Counted from the stretch's first letter, positions 44,929-54,065 are shown. The stretch is 64,000 nucleotides of DNA from CAKZSU01 sp044223895 (GCA_044223895.1 JBGALL010000002.1:8408-72407), one strand, 5' to 3'. The notes: a model not told the origin generated them from the letters alone. Numbers and translations: made by a program.

Positions 44929-45153
44929 TTAAATAATTTCACCCTTCTTTTCAAGCATCATGTGATGAATCGTTGCTATCTGAATCCAGATGGCAGCAAG
45001 AAGAGATGTGATAGAGCAAAGCAACATAATTTCCCTTGTCATTCCAAACCACACCACTCCTGTTGGCCAAAAAAGAACCGCAAAAGCAGACATGCTCACA
45101 CCAATAAGACCCATTACAATACTAATGACATGAAGTAATTTTGATAGTTTCAT
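44929..45153 (-). CDS. Small two-pass membrane protein of the copper operon
   Basis: 74 residues, two hydrophobic helices (~8-30 and 42-62), C-terminal HHMMLEKKGE with His/Met residues that could bind metal. GAGGGGGTGAA before the ATG is a strong Shine-Dalgarno. No named family recognised. Confidence 0.6.
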   Translation of the reverse strand: MKLSKLLHVISIVMGLIGVSMSAFAVLFWPTGVVWFGMTREIMLLCSITSLLAAIWIQIATIHHMMLEKKGEII

Positions 45154-45180
45154 AAGTTTTCACCCCCTCTCATGTTATTT

Positions 45181-45378
45181 CTAACAATTTGCTTCCGAAT
45201 ACTGAAATGGATTTTTATCAAAAGTGGCTTTGCACTCAGCAGAGCAGAATCCATAAACCTTCCCTTGATGGGTACTTTGAAACTTGGCTGTTCCCAAATC
45301 TACCTTCATTCCACAGACTGGATCTTTAGCTTCATCCAGTTGCTTGCCAACTTTTTTGAGTATATCTTTTATACCCAT
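45181..45378 (-). CDS. YHS-domain metal-binding protein
   Basis: 65 residues: MGIKDILKKVGKQLDEAK then DPVCGMKVDLGTAKFQSTHQ and KVYGFCSAECKATFDKNP, the YHS domain with its CGM and CxxxC cysteines. The start at 45378 is chosen because GGGAGGTGA lies 5-13 nt upstream; the frame extends to 45417 without support. YHS proteins accompany copper and mercury ATPases and probably buffer metal. Confidence 0.85.
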   Translation of the reverse strand: MGIKDILKKVGKQLDEAKDPVCGMKVDLGTAKFQSTHQGKVYGFCSAECKATFDKNPFQYSEANC

Positions 45379-45379
45379 A

Positions 45380-45823
45380 TTACTCACCTCCCACTTCCCA
45401 GAGGAAAGTGCGTGCATCTATTCCTCCGATATTTGTAACTATTAATGAAATACTATCAGGCTTTGGCGTAATGGTGTTAAAAGAAAGTTGCCCCTCCCGA
45501 TGATGTCCGCCGAGCGGAGATCCTTCCCAGGCGGTTGGTTGATAGATGTTTCCAACGGGATCTTTCAGGGTAATATTCTTTGTTAGGTCCTGATCCAACT
45601 CATCGCTATGAGTATCCAAAACAACGTTAAATTTCCATATATCACCGGAAAAACTAATTGGGGTGACTTTTATTGTGACGGAGCCCTCAGAGCTACTTTG
45701 TGCAGAAAAAGTAGTTTGGACTTGGGCCTGGAGTTTAATTTCTTCTTTCGGCTGCGGTTGAAGGCGGGAATAAAGAAAGACTCCGGCTACAAAAACAGCG
45801 ATAATTGCAAAAAGGTATTTCAT
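45380..45823 (-). CDS. Exported hypothetical protein of the copper operon
   Basis: 147 residues: N-terminal membrane anchor (~4-18), then a soluble beta-rich domain (ISFSGDIWKFNVVLDTHSDELD, TAWEGSPLGGHHREGQLSF). No named family recognised; His-His and Met positions could bind copper. Overlaps the upstream gene by 4 nt and precedes YHS by 1 nt, so it belongs to the same mRNA. Confidence 0.6.
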   Translation of the reverse strand: MKYLFAIIAVFVAGVFLYSRLQPQPKEEIKLQAQVQTTFSAQSSSEGSVTIKVTPISFSGDIWKFNVVLDTHSDELDQDLTKNITLKDPVGNIYQPTAWEGSPLGGHHREGQLSFNTITPKPDSISLIVTNIGGIDARTFLWEVGGE

Positions 45824-46254
45824 ACTGACTTGTTAAATTTCCTGACCTGATTGAACATGTAGATAAGTCCAGCAAGGTTAAACGCCAATCCAACCCAAAA
45901 CAGTTGAACTTGGTACTGAGAAATAACGGTAATGACTCCGACTGCCCCTAAAATTGGTAAAAAATTAACTAAGTAGTGGGCACAGCAGGAGATCATGGCT
46001 GCAGTTGAAGTTGTCCCTGACACTGCGAGCACTTTTCCTGACGCGATGGCATGTTTCTTTTTCATGGCGTCTTTAAGATAGCTATATAATCCAACCTGAA
46101 GACCAAATCCAATTGCCAGAGTCACTACGAAATACCAGTACTGAGCAAATTGCTCAAGCATAAAATCCCAACCCGAAACCAAAGACACTATAGTGAAGTA
46201 TATTGAAAGCAAAACCAGGGATGAGAAAGTTCCTTTTATTATTGAGCTGTTCAT
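45820..46254 (-). CDS. Four-pass membrane protein with SCCAHY motif
   Basis: 144 residues with four hydrophobic helices. The third begins AAMISCCAHYLVNFLPILG; adjacent cysteines plus histidine in a membrane helix suggest metal transport or sensing. I do not recognise the family; it resembles small metal permeases only loosely. Eight nt after the SRPBCC gene in the operon. Confidence 0.55.
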   Translation of the reverse strand: MNSSIIKGTFSSLVLLSIYFTIVSLVSGWDFMLEQFAQYWYFVVTLAIGFGLQVGLYSYLKDAMKKKHAIASGKVLAVSGTTSTAAMISCCAHYLVNFLPILGAVGVITVISQYQVQLFWVGLAFNLAGLIYMFNQVRKFNKSV

Positions 46255-46262
46255 AATTTGCC

Positions 46263-46757
46263 TTATAGGGTGGCAAAATGATCTCTGACACCATTAATCA
46301 TCTGGCGCACACACCATTTCGCATACATCATTCCAAAGAGTCTTCCTAACCACACATTCTTATTTGGTAACCTGTAATCAATAGACACAGTAAGGTGCGA
46401 TTTGTCACCTTGAGGATGTATTTCGATTTTCATTTGGTATTGACCTACGACCATAAGTTTGGGTTCTCCTACTGTTTCCCATACTTTAAGGTTAGGTTTT
46501 TGATGCTGGGTAACGACTTCATCAAGGTTTATCGAGATACCAAATGCGCTACCACTCAAAAGAATGTGAGATCCTACTTTTTGGCCCCGATTGCTGTCTG
46601 TCGAAACTTCCATCCGACCACCGCCCATCATCCAAGAAGATTTACTCATATGTGAGGAAAAACGAGAGTGGTCATCTATATAAGCGAAGACTTCTTCCTG
46701 GTCTCGTGGAACCAGCAAGCTTTCCTCATAGTGCTGGGTCTCAGTATCGATTTTCAT
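46263..46757 (-). CDS. SRPBCC-family protein
   Basis: 164 residues: YEESLLVPRDQEEVFAYIDDHSRFSSHM is the START/polyketide-cyclase-like opening, with VVTQHQKPNLKVWETVGEPK and LTVSIDYRLP strands and a C-terminal long helix (QMINGVRDHFATL). SRPBCC proteins bind hydrophobic ligands. Its role in copper handling is unknown, but it overlaps the ATPase gene by 4 nt. Met-rich (SSWMMGGGRM). Confidence 0.78.
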   Translation of the reverse strand: MKIDTETQHYEESLLVPRDQEEVFAYIDDHSRFSSHMSKSSWMMGGGRMEVSTDSNRGQKVGSHILLSGSAFGISINLDEVVTQHQKPNLKVWETVGEPKLMVVGQYQMKIEIHPQGDKSHLTVSIDYRLPNKNVWLGRLFGMMYAKWCVRQMINGVRDHFATL

Positions 46758-49024
46758 ACGGTTATAAGATCCTTTTCAGCCCGGTTAAGTAACACTGCAT
46801 TAGTGGCCACAATAATGGAGGAAATACTCATTAAGAGAGCTGAGACTTCAGGCCTAAGGGAAATGCCGTAGCTTGGATAAAGAACGCCCGCCGCTACCGG
46901 AATAGCCAGCAAATTGTAGATTGAAGCCCAGAAAAGATTTTGTTTCATTTTGCGGACAGTTGCTTTGGAAAGTTTAATGGCTCTAAGTACATCGGCGGGA
47001 TCAGATTTCATCAGGACTACTTTGGCGGTTTCAATAGCTACATCTGTCCCGGCGCCAATGGCAATACCGATATCTGCCTGAGCCAGGGCCGGAGCGTCAT
47101 TCACTCCGTCACCCACCATGGCGGTAAACTTACCTTCCTGTTGCAATTTCTTGACATATGAGGCTTTGTCTTCCGGTAGCACCTCAGCAAACACACGGTC
47201 AATATTGAGTTGTTTGCCAATCGCTTCGGCAGTTTTTTTGTTATCACCGGTAATCATGGCAACTTCAAGTCCCAACTCTTTCATTCGGGTAATAGCTTTT
47301 TGGGCGTTCTCTTTGATTGGATCAGAAGCGGCGGCAACTCCGGCAACTTTATTATTCACAGCCAGGACCATGATGGTTTTACCATCCGAAAGCAGTCTCT
47401 CTATATCCTCTTGAAGGGGGGTAAGATCGACCTTACTATCATTCATAAGTTTGACAGTTCCAACCAGTACATGCTTGCCATCAACTATCGCTTCCACTCC
47501 ATGACCTGCCAGATTCTTGAATTTTTCGACCTGTCTGGAAACAGTGATCTTTCTGCGTTTCGCTTCTTCCAAAACTGCCAGACTTAAGGGATGTGAGGAT
47601 TTTTCTTCGGCGGCGGCATCGAGCTGAATGATTTGGTCTTCGGTAAACCCTTTAGCGGCAACCACATCAGTAATTCTGGGCTTGCCTTCAGTTAGAGTGC
47701 CGGTTTTATCTAGGACTACCGCCTGTATTTTGGAAACCTGCTCTAAGGTTGGTGCATCTTTTATCAGGATATTGTGTTTTGCGCCCAGACCGGTTCCTAC
47801 CGCAACAGCAGTGGGGGTGGCCAGCCCCAAAGCATCAGGACAGGCAATCACTACGGTAGAAATAGCAAAGGTGAGGGCAAATAAGAACGGTTGGCCTAGA
47901 ATGAAAAACCAGACAACAAAGGTGAGCAAACCTCCACCTACAGCAACTATTACCAAATATCTAGCAAACCGATCAGCAATCTTTTGACCGGGAGCTTTGG
48001 AGTTTTGGGCAGTCTCAACCATCTTCACAATCTGTGCCAAGGCTGTATCTCCACCAACTTTAGTGGCTTTAAATTTGACTGAGCCGGAAGTATTAATGGA
48101 ACCGCCGATAACATTATCACCAACTGATTTGGCAACTGGCAATGATTCACCTGTTACCAAAGACTCGTCAATGGCGGTTTCCCCCTCAACGATTTCTCCA
48201 TCTACCGGCACTTTATCACCCGGTTTGAGAATCAGAATGTCGCCAAGTTTTACCTCAGAAGTCGGCACCATAGTTTCTTTACCATCTCTCCAAAGCCTTG
48301 CCTGTGGCGGAACAAGATCAAATAGTGCCTGCAGTGCATCGGTAGTACCACGCCTGCTCTTCATTTCCATCCAGTGACCGAAAAGCACAAAAGTGGTCAG
48401 CATGGCGGCCGCTTCATAAAATGACTCCTGACTACCCAACAAAGTTAAAACGACACTGAAAGCATAGGCTGCTGTAATGCCCACGGCGATTAGGACAGCC
48501 ATGTTCAGGGTTTTGGCCTGCAGCGCTTTATAGGTGGAATACAAAAAGATCCAGCCGGAATAAAAATAAACAGGAGTAGCCAGTAAAAACATGATCCAGC
48601 TGGCAGGAATGGGCTCGGGAAGCCGTAAACCCAGAATGTTTGTTCCTAAAGGGGAGTAGGCAATAATTGGTAAGGTGAGAATAAGGGCCACAAAAAACTT
48701 GTTGCGGATATCTTCCTCCATAAGTTTGGCCATTTCCCGTCCAGCCAGGCCTGTGTGTTCCATGCCCATAGCCATGGTCATACTCATCTTAAATTTCTCC
48801 CAACCTGTCATTTCGGAAATTGGCTTCATAACGTGGTCGCTATGTCCCATCGCTGAATGATCCATCGACTCGTGGTCTTTACTAGATTCAGCCTTACGCT
48901 CAGCAGGAACCAGCTTCATGCCGCACTTTGGACATGTTCCTGGTTTATCCATCTGCACTTCAGGGTGCATTGGACAGGTGTATATTTTTGTCTCCGATGG
49001 GGTTTGATTATGATTGTGGGTCAT
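46754..49024 (-). CDS. copB: CopB-like heavy-metal P1B-type ATPase with CPD motif
   Basis: 756 residues. N-terminal heavy-metal-binding module YTCPMHPEVQMDKPGTCPKCGM (17-36) and a His/Met stretch (DHESMDHSAMGHSDHVM). Actuator TGES (291-294), transmembrane CPD (395-397, in VVIACPDALGLATP), phosphorylation DKTGT with D439, HP (SSHPL) and GDGVNDAP. CopB enzymes normally have CPH and CopA CPC, so CPD is unusual and metal choice is open. First gene of a seven-gene operon ending at 44625; promoter region has a TCS-type repeat and a palindrome. Confidence 0.88.
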   Translation of the reverse strand: MTHNHNQTPSETKIYTCPMHPEVQMDKPGTCPKCGMKLVPAERKAESSKDHESMDHSAMGHSDHVMKPISEMTGWEKFKMSMTMAMGMEHTGLAGREMAKLMEEDIRNKFFVALILTLPIIAYSPLGTNILGLRLPEPIPASWIMFLLATPVYFYSGWIFLYSTYKALQAKTLNMAVLIAVGITAAYAFSVVLTLLGSQESFYEAAAMLTTFVLFGHWMEMKSRRGTTDALQALFDLVPPQARLWRDGKETMVPTSEVKLGDILILKPGDKVPVDGEIVEGETAIDESLVTGESLPVAKSVGDNVIGGSINTSGSVKFKATKVGGDTALAQIVKMVETAQNSKAPGQKIADRFARYLVIVAVGGGLLTFVVWFFILGQPFLFALTFAISTVVIACPDALGLATPTAVAVGTGLGAKHNILIKDAPTLEQVSKIQAVVLDKTGTLTEGKPRITDVVAAKGFTEDQIIQLDAAAEEKSSHPLSLAVLEEAKRRKITVSRQVEKFKNLAGHGVEAIVDGKHVLVGTVKLMNDSKVDLTPLQEDIERLLSDGKTIMVLAVNNKVAGVAAASDPIKENAQKAITRMKELGLEVAMITGDNKKTAEAIGKQLNIDRVFAEVLPEDKASYVKKLQQEGKFTAMVGDGVNDAPALAQADIGIAIGAGTDVAIETAKVVLMKSDPADVLRAIKLSKATVRKMKQNLFWASIYNLLAIPVAAGVLYPSYGISLRPEVSALLMSISSIIVATNAVLLNRAEKDLITV

Positions 49025-49044
49025 ATATTTATCTTTCTTACTTC

Positions 49045-49079
49045 ATGATACAAAATCTTCATTAAGATTTTATTAGGAT
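49045..49079 (-). promoter_or_regulatory. Predicted response-regulator box and -10 for the CopB operon
   Basis: Tandem 11-mers TTCATTAAGAT (49058-49068) and TTTATTAGGAT (49069-49079), read on the + strand, match boxes before the oxidase and response-regulator genes. A minus-strand -10 TATCAT (49050-49045) follows. The first half is also part of a perfect AAAATCTT/AAGATTTT inverted repeat (49052-49071). Confidence 0.6.
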
Positions 49080-49099
49080 TATCAACATATTTTTTTTGC

Positions 49100-49116
49100 T
49101 ACTACATTTTATAGTA
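49100..49116. promoter_or_regulatory. TACTAC-N5-GTAGTA-type palindrome upstream of copB
   Basis: TACTAC (49100-49105), 5-bp spacer, ATAGTA (49111-49116): one mismatch from the palindrome seen at 62541-62557 and close to 58750-58766. Located ~20 bp upstream of the response-regulator box. Confidence 0.45.
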
Positions 49117-49152
49117 ACAGGATAATCAGATGGATGAAATATTTGCCTTAGA

Positions 49153-49672
49153 TTAGAAGTGGCGGCGGAGCATTTTTTCGTATTGCTGGGGGTTGGTTAC
49201 GCCAAACAAGGTTACTTGATCTGTATAGCCCCCTGAGGCACTGATCTCGATGTTAACTGTTCCATATCTGAAAATCTTTCCTAACCATGACTGTTGAATT
49301 GATACCGACCGAACAATATCCAGGTCATAGATTTTCTCAATACAATCCATTATTCCCTGGTGATGTACCAAATGCTGAGAGTAATATGGTACGAGTTTCC
49401 AACCCAACGAAAGACAATTGCCGAAATCCCCAGACCTTAGCACGAGTAATAGGATGCAAAAAGGTGAGGATGTAAGCGGTCATATCATGAAGGTTAAACG
49501 GCAGCTCATGGTTTAAGAAAAATGCCCGTAGAAGAACGAAATTAAGGACTGCATACACTAGATCGATGATAATAAGTACAGAGGCAATTTTAATGATGAA
49601 TAACATCAAACTTTCACGAATTGGTTCGTTGATAGTTGTCTGACTATCCGAGTCATCGGGTTCCCAATTCAT
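49153..49672 (-). pseudogene. Bacterial PH-domain membrane protein, frameshifted
   Basis: Two overlapping frames make one protein. N-terminal part (start 49672): LMLFIIKIASVLIIIDLVYAVL and a second hydrophobic stretch AYILTFLHPITR. C-terminal part in another frame: LGWKLVPYYSQHLVHHQGIMDCIEKIYDLDIVRSVSIQQSWLGKIF..VNIEISASGG, the bPH2 (YdbS-like) domain. The shift falls near 49430-49445. One gene is clearly intended; it is broken as given. Confidence 0.7.
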
Positions 49673-49729
49673 TAGTTCTGACTATGTTGTATAGTGTGAC
49701 TGGATTTCTCATATTTTTCTCCTTCTAGT

Positions 49730-50352
49730 TTAGTAATCAGATTGTAGTGAAGGTAGAAATCTGGGAACTTTGGTTTTGTAGGTTTCATATTCTTTGCCAA
49801 AAACTTTGATCACTTTTTCTCTTCTGCTCTGGCAAGCCTGATGTATCTAAAAATAAGAATCGGAGCCATAGCCAAAGTGATAATAGTCGGCCACTGAATG
49901 AGAAAACCTAAAATAATCAGAATAAAAAAGCAAGGTATTTGTGATGACGTATATATTTATACACGCTTCAATAGCTAGGCCATGTTGTTTTTGAGCTTTA
50001 TATAGCACCTCCCAAGCTTTGCCCAAAAGCATTAATCCACCAATGACTTGAAACATAACTGGTCAGATGCAAAATATTGAAATGAGGATCTTCCTTGAAG
50101 ACCCAATAAGGTATTTAGGAATATGGCCATTGTCATGGGTGAAGTCTAACTTGTATGATTGGAAAACGAAGTCAGCAGATAAATAGTTAGAGGAAAACCA
50201 TACATCTCGGCAAACAGCGCCACGATAAAAGCACCAAAGATTTTGTAAGTCCTCCAGTCAGTTTTTGTCCTCGGTTTAAATGCGCTTTTTATAAAATACA
50301 GAAAGAGCACAATGTTAAATATTACAAGGAACCAGTTACCATAGTCGTACAT
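49730..50352 (-). pseudogene. Isoprenylcysteine carboxyl methyltransferase (ICMT)-family protein, several frameshifts
   Basis: Start 50352: MYDYGNWFLVIFNIVLFLYF, KPRTKTDWR, FIVALFAEMYGFPLTIYLL. After a shift comes FQVIGGLMLLGKAWEVLYKAQKQHGLA, another shift gives YKYIRH and GFLIQWPTIITLAMAPILIFRYIRLA, and after an A-run shift at ~49815 VFGKEYETYKTKVPRFLP ends at 49730. Together they form the full ~200-residue ICMT-like protein seen in metal and small-molecule loci. At least three indels. Confidence 0.75.
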
Positions 50353-50433
50353 ATGCAGTCACTGTAACAGGACGTAGGTTAAGAAATCATGAGCCTAGCT
50401 TTAACTTTTTATGAAGGCCATTCACTATTAGAG

Positions 50434-50462
50434 TTGACAGTATGTAGACAGAAACATATCAT
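50434..50462 (+). promoter_or_regulatory. Promoter TTGACA-N17-TATCAT of the arsR-CDF unit
   Basis: -35 TTGACA (50434-50439), 17-bp spacer, -10 TATCAT (50457-50462). The -10 ends 11 nt before ATG 50474 and lies inside the operator palindrome. Confidence 0.75.
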
Positions 50463-50476
50463 TAGTTAATGATATG
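50455..50476. promoter_or_regulatory. ArsR/SmtB-type operator (perfect 10-bp inverted repeat)
   Basis: CATATCATTA (50455-50464) and TAATGATATG (50467-50476) around a 2-bp centre; perfect. Covers the -10 and the start codon, the classic place for autorepression by the ArsR protein encoded immediately downstream. Confidence 0.8.
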
Positions 50477-50770
50477 AAAAAGAGTAGTCTACAGGTCGAA
50501 GCAAAATTCTTCAGAGGGCTTTCTGATTGGACAAGACTCTCTGTCATTGAAACACTTATAACCGATGAGAAATCAGTTGGAGAAATTGTCGAGGCAAAAC
50601 AAAGCAATCGCATCAAATGTGTCGAACCACTTAAAGTGTCTCTCGAATGCGGATTAGTAAAAGTAGGCGAAGGAAAAAGGCCAAATATGTTTTATTCCCT
50701 GAGAGATAAGAAAACACAAGAACTGTTTAAAACTTCTAAACAAGTTATTTCAAAGTCTATTCTCACATAG
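50474..50770 (+). CDS. ArsR/SmtB-family metalloregulator with internal frame disturbance
   Basis: 98 residues. KFFRGLSDWTRLSVIETLITDEKSVGEIVEA and ECGLVKVGEGKRPNMFYSLRD are ArsR-like, but the recognition-helix segment between them is unlike the family. The +1 frame at that place encodes ASNVSNHLKCL, the expected helix, so two compensating indels flank ~40 nt. Regulates the CDF transporter gene behind it through the operator at its start. Confidence 0.72.
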   Translation: MKKSSLQVEAKFFRGLSDWTRLSVIETLITDEKSVGEIVEAKQSNRIKCVEPLKVSLECGLVKVGEGKRPNMFYSLRDKKTQELFKTSKQVISKSILT

Positions 50771-50785
50771 AGGAATGCTTAAATT

Positions 50786-51436
50786 ATGGAAAATAGCACT
50801 ATACAAAAAGAAAACGTGGGCTCTATTTTGCCTACTTTATTATTGTTTGGGATATTATCGAAGGTGCTGTGGCTGTTACAGCTGGGATTCTTGCCAATTC
50901 CATTGCTCTAGTGGGATTTGGCATTGATTCAGGTATTGAAGTATTTGCTGCTGCTGTTACAGTCGGTACTTAGGTGCAGTAGAAGACGAGAAACGATTCA
51001 AGAGTGCACTTCTACTTATTGCTGTCAGCTTTTCTTGCAGCCTATGTTTCGTTTCAGGCTATTAGTGATTTGGTATTGCAGGATAAAGCGCAGCCATCGC
51101 TCATTGGAATTTTTATTAATGTAGTTGCTCTACCTGTCATGATACCAATGGCCATATTTCAAAAAAGGACAGGAAAAGCAATCAACAATAAGGTTATTAT
51201 TGCTCAATCTGATGAAACGTGACTATCAAACTATCTATCGCCAAGCCTTGTTTGTCGGTTTAGGAGCAAATGCGATATTTGGCTGGTGGTGGGCTGATCC
51301 ATTAACAGCATTACTTCTTGCTGGACTTGCAGTATACGTGAAGGATGGGAAGAAAGAAGCGAGTGGAACTACAAGAGTAAAGAAAGTGGTGGCAGAACAA
51401 TGTTCTCTTTTTTACGAATATATAAAAATCACCTAA
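50786..51436 (+). pseudogene. Cation diffusion facilitator-like transporter, frameshifted
   Basis: Starts MENSTIQKENVG with AGAGGA upstream. Pieces in different frames read AGILANSIALVGFGIDSGIEVFAAAVTV, VEDEKRFKSALLLIAVSF, AAYVSFQAISDLVLQDKAQPSLIGIFINVVALPVMIPM, and FVGLGANAIFGWWWADPLTALLLAGLAVYV. This is a CDF-type (ZitB/cobalt transporter-like) six-helix exporter with at least four indels. It would expel a divalent ion under ArsR control. Confidence 0.75.
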
Positions 51437-51459
51437 CAGCTATGGCTAGGTGATTTTTT
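51424..51459. terminator. Bidirectional intrinsic terminator
   Basis: AAAAATCACCTA (51424-51435) pairs with TAGGTGATTTTTT (51447-51459) around an 11-nt loop. Separates the CDF gene (plus) from the end of the oxidase operon (minus). Confidence 0.85.
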
Positions 51460-51539
51460 GAGTTTTACTACTCGTTACTCACTCGTCGTAGGACTTCTGC
51501 ATCGGCTCTGACAGCAGGACATAAGCCTTTCCTCCTTTC

Positions 51540-51747
51540 TTAGTGTTTGTGGTCGCCATCTTTCATCATCCATATGTGTAGTAACGGACATAACAACAGG
51601 GCTCCCATAAGGAAAACTGTTCCGGTCGGAATCTTAAATAAAGCAACTGCGGCTACAGCCAAGGCAATGAGTCCAAATACAAAAAGGTTGGTTTTCGCTG
51701 AGATAATCGAAGTACTTTTTTCTTTTACGTTATAAGGTGTTCTATAT
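51540..51747 (-). pseudogene. DUF2933-like small membrane protein (start obscured)
   Basis: Open minus-strand frame VKEKSTSIISAKTNLFVFG..LIALAVAAVALFKIPTG..VFLMGALLLCPLLHIWMMKDGDHKH, stop 51542-51540. The CPLLH..HKH ending and length match DUF2933 proteins of copper loci. No ATG is in frame; upstream AAAGGGGTGA followed by ATATAG looks like a damaged start. Absent from a standard ORF list for that reason. Confidence 0.6.
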
Positions 51748-51834
51748 TGTCACCCCTTTCTGTTTCATATATCCTCACTTTACAGGATTGGGTGTTAAGA
51801 TTTGCTTAGTGAGAAATGAAGTTTTACTAAAGAA

Positions 51835-52741
51835 CTACACACCGCAACTGCCGCCACCGGAAACTTTAGGGATCAGTCCTTTGGCAGCTTTACCTTTTAT
51901 TAATTGCCTGATACCCCCGTCCGCTGGAGTATTTCCGATGCCGAGAGCCAGGTTCAAGGTCCACCTGGTCCCATTGTTTTTGATTTCTTTAAAATACGTA
52001 GCCAATTCGACATAAGTCTGTGGGAACCAGTAGGAGTTAAGAACCAGAGCCTTTCGATAAACCTCATCTTTAGGCATTCCCTGAGCGTTTATTGTTAAAT
52101 AAACCCGAGCATGGTAGCACCAGGGTTACAATCCTGGAAGTAGGTACTGTTGCCACAGCATGGCCGGTAAATATTTTGAGTGATTTCAGAGACAAGTGCT
52201 TCCTGCTCTCGTGAAGTTAATGCCACGATGGAATACTTGTTAAAAAGTTTACCGCCATCCTGCTTGCCCAAAGTCCAGCCACCTGTAGAGGCAAAGTTGC
52301 CTGCTCTATTTTTATACTGAGTTCCCATTGGTCCTTCTGACAATACATTGGTTTTGTTATAATCCCCAGTGGCTTGCAAAAAGATTGAGAATAACACCGG
52401 CGTTTCTTCGTAAGTTCATATTGATTTGTTTGATACCCATCAAGAAGATTCCCACTTTGGGTAGTCAAATCGGTCTTTACCTCGTACAGCTTAATAAATT
52501 TATCTTTATCAATTGCTCCTGATTCGACCAACCTAACAATGATGTTCTTCAATGAAATCGCCCAGATCAAATTCCTTTGGCAAAACTTCATCAGTTAGCT
52601 GAGACTATGTTGGCGAGCATCAGGAGTTTTATAGGCTTGGTACAGGGGGACGATTTTTTTGATTAGCAGTAGGCACAAGCTTGAATGCCAGTGTTGCTAT
52701 GAGCAAGCCGGTTAATAACCCGATGACGTAACGTTTGTTAG
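51835..52741 (-). pseudogene. Conserved hypothetical with CCGN...DCN motif, frameshifted
   Basis: Pieces in three frames: an N-terminal anchor (NKRYVIGLLTGLLIATLAF), LTDEVLPKEFDLGDFIEE, LVESGAIDKDKFIKLY, GPMGTQYKNRAGNFASTGGW then TLGKQDGG, EITQNIYRPCCGNSTYFQDCN, NSYWFPQTYVELATYFK and a C-terminal SGGGSCGV. One exported protein with paired cysteines, probably thiol or metal chemistry. I know similar sequences from CPR copper loci but no function. Confidence 0.65.
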
Positions 52742-53597
52742 TGACAGGATTCTTTTTTTGTCTCCTGGTGGTTTTCTCCTTTAGAGTTTTGTCGAGTGGC
52801 TTCCTTCCAGATAAATCTGGCCAAAATAACAATGATTAGCAAAACGACGATGTCTAAAACCGGATTTTTTAATCGGGATGAAAGGTCGTAAACAAAGGTG
52901 CGGATAAATGTGCCGTACATTTGATTCTGCTCCGCGTTGATCCGGTCGGTGAGAGCGAGATATGCGATGATGACAGCTGAAATCATAAAAGTAGCAGACG
53001 CCAGAAGTTTGAGTGGTTTCTCGATTGTCTTTTTCATTTTGTACAGGTACTGATTGGTCAATTTTTCGTAAAAAAGCGATAGGAAAAATAGCGGAAAGAC
53101 TATCCTACAACAGACCATCGACACTATGAATGCAGCTCCCAGACTTGGTGCTAGGGTTGAGAGAGTTAGTGCGGTAAAAAGGACGGGAGCACAACAGGCG
53201 GAAGTAATGCCTGAGAATACTCCCAAAACATAGGTTGAAAGCACGGCTCGCCTTTAGGCTCAGGGATACATAGGCCGGGTTGGGGAAGTTGAAGTTTAAT
53301 CTCAAACAAGTGTCATCAGTCCCACAATAAACATAAACAAGGCTCCGAGAAGATATACCACTGTGTGGTACTGATCAAAAAAGGAAACAATTATCTTCAT
53401 GCCCATTGCAACAGGCACCAGAATCGACCCTAACCCTAGTGCAAAGACTATAGTCAGCAGCACTATCCGGCTCTTTTCTGAAAATCGTTCCTAGTAGGAT
53501 GGGAACAGAAAGGTAATACAGCAAGGAGCAACAACGCCACCATTCCACCTAGGAATGAAGCCGTGAGAGAAACACCAAATAAGAGGTTTGTGTCCAT
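52738..53597 (-). pseudogene. CcdA/DsbD-like thiol-redox membrane protein, frameshifted
   Basis: Start 53597 (MDTNLLFGVSLTASFLGGMVALL); a shifted frame gives FALGLGSILVPVAMGMKIIV and HTVVYLLGALFMFIVGLMTL. After another shift VLGVFSGITSACCAPVLFTALTLSTL and three more helices follow. The CC-x-P motifs in two homologous halves are typical of CcdA, which carries reducing equivalents across the membrane. It would serve the Cys-rich neighbour. About three indels. Confidence 0.7.
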
Positions 53598-53600
53598 AAT

Positions 53601-54065
53601 TTATTCCACGTTCGCTTTAACTGTAAAAGTAAGTTTTCCATTTTCCGGATCGTTGGTATTTATATACACGTCACGGGTTACTACACCTGAAACCGGCATA
53701 ATGTACGGTCTATAAGTAACGGTGAGTGCAGCAGTTTTGCCCGGCTCAATCCAGCCTTGCCAGGTTCCTTTGGAGTGCATATCAAACTCAGACTGAAGTT
53801 TCACATACGTAGTGATTTGGCCGACTGTACAACCACAGGAAGAACTGATGTTTGAAAGAACTAACGGCTTGCTGCCTTTATTTTCAATCACAAACTCAGC
53901 CTTTTTCTCGTCTTTGACGTTCATCGTCCCCAAGTCCGAAAATTTTGAAGAAGCTTCTGCACGCGGGCGCTCACTGTCTGTAGTGTTGTAAGTGATTGTT
54001 TGAGAATTAGCATTAGTCTGTTTACCTGAAGCGAGCGAAAAGACGGCAATTACAGCGATAATCAA
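53601..54065 (-). CDS. DUF1573 domain protein
   Basis: 154 residues from TTG 54065, but the frame remains open upstream (SLYIIGGFTV), adding the rest of the anchor helix to ~54104; the real start is blurred. KFSDLGTMNVKDEKKAEFVIENKGSKPLVLSNISSSCGCTVGQI and the later KTAALTVTYRP, VYINTNDPENGKLTFTVKANVE are diagnostic of DUF1573, an extracytoplasmic Ig-like fold with a CxC. Four nt after the CcdA-like gene start; both belong to the oxidase operon. Confidence 0.82.
   Translation of the reverse strand: MIIAVIAVFSLASGKQTNANSQTITYNTTDSERPRAEASSKFSDLGTMNVKDEKKAEFVIENKGSKPLVLSNISSSCGCTVGQITTYVKLQSEFDMHSKGTWQGWIEPGKTAALTVTYRPYIMPVSGVVTRDVYINTNDPENGKLTFTVKANVE

Noticed and set aside
46940..48377. Long plus-strand ORFs opposite copB (e.g. 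46940-47161, 47210-47587, 47628-48377)
   Set aside because: Antisense shadows of a well-conserved ATPase gene; no motifs, no ribosome sites.
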